Positions 1 through 7,329 of a stretch of 16,505 nt of DNA are shown piece by piece (position 1 is the stretch's first letter; each line of letters begins with the position of its first letter). Made by a program: the position numbers and the translations under genes. The notes beneath the pieces were generated by a model. That model had not been told where the DNA came from, searched no databases, and saw only the letters and a list, made by a program, of their open reading frames with translations. The DNA comes from Annulohypoxylon bovei var. microspora (taxonomy: Eukaryota > Ascomycota > Sordariomycetes > Xylariales > Hypoxylaceae), in NCBI GenBank assembly GCA_022836615.1, contig MU405500.1, positions 1-16,505 on the forward strand. The letters are read 5' to 3'.

Positions 1-36
1 TATCAATTACCTTATCAATTACCTTATCAATTATTT
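1..36. repeat. 12-bp tandem repeat at the left edge
   Basis: Three copies of a 12-bp unit, TATCAATTACCT; the third copy ends in TTT instead of CCT. It opens an AT-rich stretch running to about position 60. Nothing shows whether it continues to the left of the window. Confidence 0.85.
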
Positions 37-228
37 AGTCATTTATTACGTAATTAAAAAAAGTTTGAGCGTAATAGTGTCCTCCGGACGGATAATCTGG
101 AAACGCCCCCCCGTTTTTCAACATCCACCACACCCATCTGCCAACTTTCCAGGTCGTCTCTGGATCGACGTCCCTAAACCTCCGAAATCTGATTCGTATT
201 CATCCGGTTCTTCAATGAGAAGACATCA

Positions 229-290
229 CTCGTTTCCGTCGCTCTCTTATTTCTTATCTTCTATTTTCTCTTCCTATAGTCTTCGACCTG
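229..290 (+). promoter_or_regulatory. Pyrimidine-rich tract upstream of the Mpv17-like gene
   Basis: This stretch is almost all C and T, built of TTCTTATCTTC-like words, and ends about 45 bp before the ATG at 335. Such CT tracts commonly lie near transcription starts in filamentous fungi. The assignment is by position and composition only. Confidence 0.5.
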
Positions 291-334
291 ATTAAAATAA
301 AAAGGAATTGGAGGTGATATCTGGATATATCAAA

Positions 335-931
335 ATGCCTTCCCCGATGATGAAAGCCACGTTGGCTGCGTCTGCTTTATCCAGCGCATCCAACATTCTC
401 GCCCAATTCCTCGAAGCCTATCGAGACAGTAGCCCTTTTGTTTTTAACCTCGCAAAATTCCTCCAATTCGTCGCCGTTACCTTCATTACTGCTCCGCCGA
501 ATTATATGTGGCAGCAATTGCTCGAACGCAACTTTCCCGCCTACGAACGAAAGGAACCCGTCGGGGACATCGAGAAACAGACCGCAGGCGACGAAGATGG
601 GGGAGTCCGAGGAAACTTGGAACAGAAGCCGAAGCTGAATTGGCGAAACACATTCACAAAGTGGTTTATCGACTGTATCACGCTCGGCGCCATCTTCAAC
701 ACCGTCGCATTCTTCGTACTCATGGGCATCCTGAAAAGGCAGTCCATGGATCAGATCAGCTACAACGTTAGGACCGAGACGATTCCCGTCATCGTTGCCG
801 GATACAAGATCTGGCCGTTCGCATCGATCATTAGCTTCACTTGCGTGCCAGTGGAGCGACGGATCGTCTTCCTCAATTTTGTGGGACTTCTGTGGGGGAT
901 TTACATGAGTCTCGTCGCCTCCAGAGTTTAG
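335..931 (+). CDS. Mpv17/PMP22-family membrane protein
   Basis: A 198-residue intronless protein of the Mpv17/PMP22 family, small four-helix proteins of peroxisomal or inner mitochondrial membranes whose yeast member is Sym1. The C-terminal family signature is clear: YKIWPF at 157-162, then VPVERR at 171-176 and LLWGIYMSL at 185-193, matching the usual W-P, F-x-x-V-P-x-x-x-R and W-x-x-Y-x-S pattern. Hydrophobic segments lie near 36-57, 112-133, 149-170 and 177-195. The N-terminus (KATLAASALSSASNILAQ) fits the first family helix. The ATG at 335 is chosen because upstream in-frame codons are only near-cognate starts. A charged insert at about 70-102, rich in D, E, G and K, enlarges the loop after the first hydrophobic part. 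The family's molecular role is debated (channel or metabolite transport), so organelle and substrate cannot be given. Confidence 0.86.
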   Translation: MPSPMMKATLAASALSSASNILAQFLEAYRDSSPFVFNLAKFLQFVAVTFITAPPNYMWQQLLERNFPAYERKEPVGDIEKQTAGDEDGGVRGNLEQKPKLNWRNTFTKWFIDCITLGAIFNTVAFFVLMGILKRQSMDQISYNVRTETIPVIVAGYKIWPFASIISFTCVPVERRIVFLNFVGLLWGIYMSLVASRV

Positions 932-949
932 ACGTGATAGTCGATCACG

Positions 950-976
950 ATCGACATTATCGACACTATCGACACA
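950..976 (+). repeat. 9-bp tandem repeat, three copies
   Basis: Three consecutive units, ATCGACATT, ATCGACACT and ATCGACACA, start 19 bp after the Mpv17-like stop codon. They are probably in its 3' untranslated region. No function is evident. Confidence 0.8.
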
Positions 977-1200
977 TGGTGACCACGCGAGACCGTACCG
1001 GTGTATCTTGATCAATGCGTTTTCCAAAGACACGCATTTAACTGTTAAAGAAATGGATTCTGTGTACATATACAAACCAAACGACGCGGTAAATATCAAC
1101 ATGCACCCGTGTCTCGGATTCAGGCCTGTGTAACTTACGGAAGAAACTCCTTGATCATCTTCTGCAGCAGTTAGTCGTGATCTTCGGAATCATGCGCCTA

Positions 1201-1219
1201 GCAAGACATCAAGTCTTGC
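1201..1219. terminator. Inverted repeat between convergent genes
   Basis: GCAAGAC and GTCTTGC form a perfect 7-bp stem around the 5-nt loop ATCAA. It lies between the 3' ends of convergent genes and would fold in either transcript if read-through reached it. A terminator or 3'-end role is inferred from position only. Confidence 0.35.
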
Positions 1220-1399
1220 ATGTACCTAGGTAGACAGCTTAAATATCACCAACCCGACTCATTCGCCGCGCCATACGTCCATAGATTCTGCTACAATAAA
1301 TCAGAACACTTATCTCACAATCCTGTCCTTTCATTTGATGTTGTATAAGTAGGTAATTTTACGCGTTGTAAGCTTCCAACTGGTAAAAGATACGTGACT

Positions 1400-3123
1400 C
1401 TACATGACACTACAACCCGATCCTTCTCCCTCAGCTGAATCACACATGCTAATGATATCTATGTTCTTAATAAATGTTTCAAAAGCAGGCCATGTAGTCT
1501 TGACCTCATTCCTAACCTCAGCTTCGCTTTGAGTCTCACGGCCTCTAGCATTCTTACAATAATTGTCGACGACCTTACCAAAAGGTGAATCCAATCCATA
1601 CATCTGAGGCATACGATCCCGCACCTCAAGAATAAGGCCCCAGAAAACAATGCGCAGGTCTAACCCGTGCTCGGCGAACTCGCTCTGTGCCTTCGCGCCC
1701 ATCGGGCCGGCGAGGTAGCTCGTCATCGTCGATAGAGTCCAGGCCATGATCAACCGCTCTGGGTGGAAGGGCTGAGGATAGAGTACGGGGTATATCTCGA
1801 AATGCAGTTTACACCCCAGCCTGAACGCCTTATACACACCTTGAGATTCCATATACGCAGCGTACAGTCGACGGCACAACTGAGGCACGGGTTGCCTCGT
1901 CCAAGCCCACATGCCAGACTCTATACACATCTTAAGCATAGCTCTGAGTTCTGGCTCCGTCGCGTCTCCGCTCTCGGCTACTTTGAAGGCAAGGTCTTGC
2001 ATGGCAGCGAGTCTTAGCTGCGCTCTCGATTCATCGGTTCCGATGAGATATTTTTCTAGGCTTTTCCTGTCGAGCTTGATTATCTTGTCGGCTGACCTGC
2101 AGAGATCCTCGGGCAGCTCGTGCGCGGGCTTCGCGAACGTGTCTTCGGGGTAGACGGGACACATTCTACACTTGGAGCATTGGCACGTGAAGAAGTAGGT
2201 CTCTTTCAGTTCCGCCTGCCTGACCCAGAACGGGTTCGAGACCGAAGTGTACTCCATGAATATCTCGTCGCCTTTCTTGATGGGCTTAATTGCTCGCAGC
2301 AATGTGTTGGGCTGGTTGGAAACGCGCACGACGTTCGGGTCGCAGGAGTGGTTCGCGCTGCAGATGATGGGGTCGAAGCCGATGCCGTACTCGGCGGCGT
2401 CGATCGGGGACGATATCTGGAACGCGTTATGCATAACCTACCACGAACGGGTGTTAGCTCCAAGTCCAGTCCGGCATATATATCTCAGTCTGAGGAACAC
2501 ACATTAAACAGCAGCTTCCTAGAAACGACCGCGACATCAAGACCCTCAAAAACGGGCTTCCCCGCGTAAGCCCAGGCCGAGTAGGCCAGCATGTTGTAAT
2601 CATCGAACTTCTGCTGATCGTGGCGGCGCAGCTTCTCCATATGGCCGTCATCCGCCGCCGGCCGGAACTCCTGAATATCCAAGATCCGCTCCCTCTCAGC
2701 GGCGTCGCCGTCCCTCAGCCGCCCCAGCAGCTTGATCACGGCGCGCACGCCGACCGGCAGGTCCGGCCGCGCCGCGGGCCGCAGCACGGGGCACTCGTAC
2801 CTGTGCTCGCGGGCCCAGGCCCTGGCCTGGCACGCGCGCGAGCAGTAGCCGACGCGGCCGCAGCGCGCGCAGTGCTGGATCTGGACGAGCCCGTTGGGCA
2901 GCCCCATGGACGCGGCCGCCGCGCGCTCCGCCGCGTCCGTGGCCCCGCGCTGGAAACACCACCCGCACGTGTCGCGCATGTGCTGCACCTCCAGCTCCGC
3001 CGCGAACGGCTGCTCTAGGCACACGACTAGCTCGCCCGCTGCGAAGTCCCGCTGCGCGAAGAGGCCGCGGCCCGCGCCGGGGATGGCGGATTTGCCGATC
3101 GAGACGGTGGGGGGGCCGGACAT
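1400..3123 (-). CDS. SET-MYND (SMYD-like) putative lysine methyltransferase
   Basis: Two exons, 3123-2503 and 2437-1400, encode 552 residues. The protein has a split SET domain interrupted by a MYND zinc finger, the SMYD layout; such enzymes transfer a methyl group from S-adenosylmethionine to lysines of histones or other proteins. Seen: SET start with GAGRGLFA at 16-23; MYND ligands C53, C56, C85, C88, C94, C98, H107 and C111; catalytic-core NHSCDPN at 236-242; GDEIFMEY at 263-270; post-SET cysteines C292, C294, C297 and C300; then a helical C-terminal half. Intron 2502-2438 has GTGTGT donor, CTAAC branch point and TAG acceptor, and joins LLFN to VMHNAF in frame. The start at 3123 lies seven residues before the SET fold; an in-frame ATG at 3312 would add 63 residues without family resemblance. 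Exon 1 is much more GC-rich than exon 2. The substrate cannot be read from sequence. Confidence 0.92.
2438..2502 (-). other. Intron of the SET-MYND gene
   Basis: A 65-nt intron in phase 0, with GTGTGT at the donor, a GAGCTAACAC branch region and GTAG at the acceptor. Without splicing, exon 1 reaches a TGA four codons after the donor. Confidence 0.88.
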
Positions 3124-3719
3124 CGTGGTATGTATGTAGGAAGCTAAGGTTAGGCTAACTGCTAAAAATGGGAATGGGGATTGGGGGAAGATGAGATTGA
3201 AGCTAGAAGAGAAGAGGAGAGTTTGGGCGGCGGTGGCAGCAGCAGAAGCCTGAAAAAGGCTTCGCACGTTCCAGCCTCCCATTAGTATGATGTCAGTTCT
3301 GATGCAAGGCATACCGCAACTCTGCGGACAACCCTGCGATTGCCGACTGCACGGAGCGCGAGCTGCTCACGGCGCGTCGCATCCTCACTTCGACTCGTTT
3401 CACTGCCTCACGCGTGACGTAGCGATTGGCCGGGAAGCCAACACGCACCGCGCTTTGTAAGGGAAATTCTAGTCTATTGATAGGTAGGTAGGTAAACATT
3501 ATGATTAGGTAGGTAAGTAAGTAATTCTGTAAATTTCGTGATAATATAGCTCGGACCAGCGTGTATATGGTTCGTAGCCAGCGTCGTCGTAAATATGGAT
3601 TTATATGTGCTTTAGCTCTTGTAGCTAAATGTTAGCGTTTTACCTACATGGTATACTCGGATACATGAAGCACGAGAGTGCTAATTCAAAAAACAATTCT
3701 ATAAGTTGATCCGCTCATC
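3124..3719. other. Intergenic region, promoter side of the SET-MYND gene
   Basis: The first 120 bp are CT-rich on the - strand (3182-3226), typical of a fungal 5' leader. Further out, TAGG/GGTA tetranucleotide runs lie at 3479-3494 and 3504-3525. The rest is AT-rich. I find no supportable gene; short ORFs on either strand lack protein-like features. Confidence 0.5.
3479..3525. repeat. GGTA-type tetranucleotide repeat clusters
   Basis: Two runs, one of three GGTA units after GATA and one of TAGGTAGGTAAGTAAGTAA, are separated by about 10 bp. They are part of a wider excess of TAGGTA/TACCTA words in noncoding DNA of this window. Confidence 0.8.
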
Positions 3720-5020
3720 CTACGCGGATAGCAGCAACTGCTCCCTTTCCCACATCAACCACACAGCCGCGCCAGCAGGTCCTGTGAACACGATTAAAGC
3801 GGCGATCGTGGTGGCTAGTTTGGCCCAATTTATGAGCTTCATTGACGTCGTTCTAGAGTTTAAATATAACCCCAACGTCCATACAATAGCGGCTGTCGAA
3901 CCGGCATATTGGTCGTATAGGAAAAAATCATGCATCCCGGTCGCCATTGATGTCATCTTCTCAGTTGACCAAAACGGCGGGGGCAAAAAGACATTGAATA
4001 TAGTCCAAGCCTCGCGCAGACGGGAGGGAAATGCGGAAGGGTAAATGTGGACCGCCATAATCAGAACGAGCGGAACAAGCTGAGATACAACGCACCAGAA
4101 GAATGCGAACAGGTATGCCCTAGCAAGTAAGTCCTTCTCTCGAGCCTTTTCTTGGGCTCTGGCTAACGAGACCGGAGATTGCGGGCTGTTAAGGGGTTGT
4201 TTTCCGGTCGGGTGGGATAATTTTTTGCTGTGGGAAATATTCTGGGACGGTGGGTTCGTCGCAAATCCGACTGCTAATAGTTTCGCGATAAGCATGCTGA
4301 AAATGGGCGATCCTTGCCAGAGTCCGCCGAACCACTGATGGACAGGGTTCGAAAATAGCGGAACGCTCATCAGCACTGCTGGTATGACATAACCAAGCAT
4401 GAACGCTTGCGGTAACGCCCACAGCTCGGCCAGTTTTGAGATTGAAGTTGCTTCTGAGAGCAGTGGTCCGGCGTCTTGGGCAGCGGGTGAAGTTAGTAAA
4501 TGAATCGTCGCATAAATTGGCATCGTGCCACCATAGCTTGTAGCTTGCATCAAACATCCCCATATGGAACAGCTAGCAATCAAATTGTCAGTGCACATGT
4601 ATTGATTAATTAGGTACTTGCGATTGACCCTTACCAACGAAACGAATTGGACTGGCTGCCACTCCTAAACCCCTCTATAGCAATGATGACAAGTATAGCA
4701 AGATACTGTCCTCCAAAATGAAAGGCGTAGAGCGATAATTCGGGCGCATTTCCATCGGTGACGTTCGCAAACATAACGCTTGCCACCGTTAAGAGCTTGT
4801 CCAAAAAGCCGATTCCAGTATAGAACTTGAGGATGGGATTGGAGGAGCCAGGAAGGTGGTGCGGCCCCTCATCGCGCAGACGAACCAGGGCCTCGTAATA
4901 GCCATTCCGATAGAGCAGGCCAAATAATGCGTTCGCGGCGAAGGCGTAGATGAAAAGAAGCACTACAACAACAACGCCCTTTCTTAACTGTGCTGGCGGA
5001 GGTAGAGCAGAATTCCCCAT
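3720..5020 (-). CDS. Fungal multi-pass membrane protein, function unknown
   Basis: Exons 5020-4635 and 4572-3720 encode 412 residues. The protein is mostly hydrophobic helices: about 15-37, 95-117, 130-155, then about six more ending in a C-terminal helix that carries GPAGAAVW. Recognisable local motifs are FHFGGQ near 100-105, EGFRSGS at 116-122 and MPIYATIHLLTSP at 146-158. A polar, charged cytosolic-type loop separates the middle helices (NPPSQNISHSKK onward). There is no signal peptide apart from the first helix and no transporter or enzyme signature I recognise. Size and topology resemble the poorly characterised integral membrane proteins, including membrane-bound terpene cyclases, found in fungal meroterpenoid clusters; this comparison is weak because no prenyltransferase, synthase or oxygenase gene is nearby. 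The spliced frame is well supported. The upstream region carries paired CGG-N4-CCG sites. Confidence 0.78.
4573..4634 (-). other. Intron of the membrane-protein gene
   Basis: A 62-nt intron with GTAAGG donor, CACTGAC branch region and GCTAG acceptor. It splits a cysteine codon (TG|C) and joins the NSFR and CSIWG segments in frame. Retaining it gives a TAA at the donor. Confidence 0.88.
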
Positions 5021-5037
5021 GGCGATATGCGGGCGGA

Positions 5038-5044
5038 TGACTCA
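5038..5044. promoter_or_regulatory. TGACTCA motif close to the membrane-protein start
   Basis: TGACTCA, the core site of Gcn4/CpcA-type bZIP factors, ends 18 bp before the ATG at 5020. A 7-bp match occurs by chance often enough that regulation by amino-acid starvation is only a possibility. Confidence 0.25.
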
Positions 5045-5076
5045 GTTTGACGACGGGTTCGGGGGGCCTAGACTCT

Positions 5077-5107
5077 CGGGAGACCGGTTATAGACTTCGG
5101 AGCACCG
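5077..5107. promoter_or_regulatory. Paired CGG-N4-CCG sites, 21 bp apart
   Basis: Two inverted CGG/CCG half-site pairs with the same 4-bp spacer lie at 5077-5086 (CGGGAGACCG) and 5098-5107 (CGGAGCACCG), starting 57 bp upstream of the membrane-protein ATG. The second extends to TCGG-N4-CCGA. Inverted CGG triplets are the usual sites of dimeric Zn2Cys6 transcription factors. The 21-bp offset puts both on one face of the helix. The binding protein is unknown. Confidence 0.5.
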
Positions 5108-7329
5108 ATTTAACATGGAAAAGGGGAACCCGTCCGGACCAGCAGCTGCTTTCCCGGGCCAATGGGCCTACCCACATGCAGACTTTGTGTAACGACGGAA
5201 CTTGCAGGAGACGGGAATCCATTGGAGCTGTAGGAGAATTTCTGGTAATGGCATTGCAGGCGGCATGATACATACATATGCACTGGGGAGGCGTGGGACG
5301 GTTGGGTAGCATGGCTCCCAGCACTAGTGTTCGAGTGATGGATCAACATTGTTCCATCGACTATTATAGTAAAGTCCGTCTATATCAATGCGTTGGCACG
5401 TTCGAATCCTTAGCGTTCATGTAATCTCCCATGAGCCATCACAAATGCGGAAACGTCTGACCGAACTCTGCAGATAAATGGTAAAATAGGCTAATACCAC
5501 GTGCGACCTCGTATATCGAACGTCGAAGACGAAACATCTTGAAACTTTACCCCAGCTTCGGTCAGCCTCCCGTCGTTAGACCGAGGAGGATGTTTACGTG
5601 TTTAGGATGTCGTCTGCATGCTTTGCATCATCGGCTCCGAATCTACCTATAGACTAGTAGGGCTATATCTGGCCCGACAGAAGTTGACGTGGCCTGGACC
5701 TCACTTGCTTATCTTATATGCAAGTGGAGCTGAAATGCAAGCAATCAAAACAGCCAAGGGACTTTTGTTACGGCCAAGCAATATCAGCCTCTAATATGAC
5801 GATGCGGACTATTACTTGTACCCGAAGGTTCGGTCCGAGTGAGGGCTTCTAGGCTGTTTTTGGAAAGTCCCGCGTAATCTACACAGGGATACGCCAGACA
5901 CAGAACGAAGCCAAAGCGAAATATCGAGTTTTGTGCGCAGCAACGTTGACATTAGTCATCCCTTGCTTGACGCAGGGTAGAACAACTGATCGTCTCGGTA
6001 AGTTTCAACCTAAGAAGTGACTATATTAAGCCACGATCAAATCCCTAGTGCGGTCTATAAAAAAGTATTTCGGAATTGCCGGAAATATGCTGATGTTATA
6101 AGCTAAAATCGTCCGAGAGGCTCCATAATATCCACGGCCGAAGCTACTATGAAATCTCTAGGCACAGAAAAAAATAGATTAAGATGAAACGAGCCGTGAA
6201 TATGACCTCATCGCATTAAATCCGCTTTGGGTCCCGAAATCCGCTGGGATCCTTCTCGGCCGAATACGTTGCTAATGCATTATACGATGTTCTATTCGAC
6301 GTGACCCTCGACGTTACATTCAGCTCTCGAAGACTATCACCGGACTTATCAGCGAAAGCCGTGGCATACTGCAAGCATCAGGGGCTTCTCTTCGGCACGA
6401 CCGCAAATGTACGGCCATAGTTTTAACTGGACGTCGTCTTCGGATTTGCGACCATTACTACTACACCAAAGATAGGTCGCTCAATATTTATAGAATTATC
6501 AGGATAAACCCGGTCCGCTTCGTTAACACCTAACTTGCGGAATGATTTATAATATCGAATCTTCGTCGGAAGAAAAAGTTCGTCGGTCACAGGGTTTTAG
6601 TCTGTGCTACTCGTCATATACTCCTATACGTCCCTTGACGTTGATGTCTTACTAATCCATATGCAACCTTAAGCTTATTTTGATGTTGGTTTTAACAAAT
6701 GAAGGTCGCACATGTACCTGGACGAATCTAGATCGAATCGCCGTAAGGGATGTTACACATCAGATGGGTGTGGCACACGTAATTGGGTCGACAGGTGAAA
6801 CAGGATCAGCAGCACCTGTGCTATGTAACTGAAGAATAAAGTACGCGTACGTACCTAAGTATGGATATTTCAACTTACGATAACCCGCTGGCTTTTATCT
6901 CGAAAGGTTTATAGGCCTAAAGAGAACGGAATCCACAACAAGAAAAACAAGGAACATAGTGTTGAGCTTGATACTATTAGGTAAGTGGCAGTAAGACACT
7001 CATGCGGGTAGCGAAGGGAAACCAACATTTGTGACAGTCAAAATGACAGGTCACTGCTGTTCCTCTAAAGTCGGAGGTTCATCTTAGGGATGTAAAAGGA
7101 GCAAAGTCTAACCAGGGCTACCTTGGTATCGAGTATGCTCATTCTCCCTTGTAATATCTATCACTTTTTTCAAAAAAAAATCATCCCCTTAATCGGTATG
7201 AACGGTCATTTTGAAGCCCCTTTATTGAATATTCCGCCACAGCAAGAATTTGCCTATCTATAATACAAAGTCAAATATACATAACGATACTCGTCAATAC
7301 CCCCTTATCTGAGGTTTCATACGTACGTA
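5108..7329. other. Gene-free region of about 2.2 kb
   Basis: No ORF with a start codon and protein-like content was found. Contents seen: a 7-bp stem hairpin at 5702-5726 (CACTTGC/GCAAGTG), two start-less open stretches in different frames at about 6220-6420 and 6300-6540 that I cannot match to any family, an A-run near 7170-7180, and a - strand AATAAA (TTTATT at 7221-7226) that may be the polyadenylation signal of the HET gene. Base composition is not strongly AT-biased, unlike the window edges, so this is not an obviously RIP-mutated transposon. Confidence 0.5.
7221..7226 (-). terminator. Candidate polyadenylation signal of the HET gene
   Basis: AATAAA on the - strand, 104 nt past the HET stop codon. 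Fungal signals are loose, so this is a positional candidate. Confidence 0.4.

Larger units (their letters stand above)
932..1399. other. Convergent intergenic region
   Basis: This spacer lies between the 3' ends of two convergent genes. It holds the 9-bp triplicate at 950-976, a hairpin at 1201-1219, the palindrome TACCTAGGTA at 1223-1232 and an AATAAA at 1295-1300 on + that could serve the Mpv17-like transcript. I see no gene here. Confidence 0.6.

Noticed and set aside
65..295. 76-residue ORF on + upstream of the Mpv17-like gene
   Set aside because: It begins with TTG and covers the pyrimidine-rich leader; the Ser/Pro/Phe-rich translation reflects that composition.
377..1102. 241-residue ORF on - opposite the Mpv17-like gene
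   Set aside because: It mirrors the coding frame of a well-supported family protein and has no recognisable features of its own.
2120..3018. ORFs of 149 and 132 residues on + opposite the SET-MYND gene
   Set aside because: The first spans the intron and both exon ends; the second reflects the GC-rich exon, which suppresses stops in all frames and gives Ala/Arg/Pro-rich translations.
5702..5726. 7-bp stem hairpin as a possible structured RNA or terminator
   Set aside because: It is isolated, has a loop of 11 nt and no adjacent gene end.
6220..6540. Overlapping start-less open stretches of about 67 and 80 codons
   Set aside because: Lengths are within chance for 2.2 kb in six frames, and neither translation matches a family I know.
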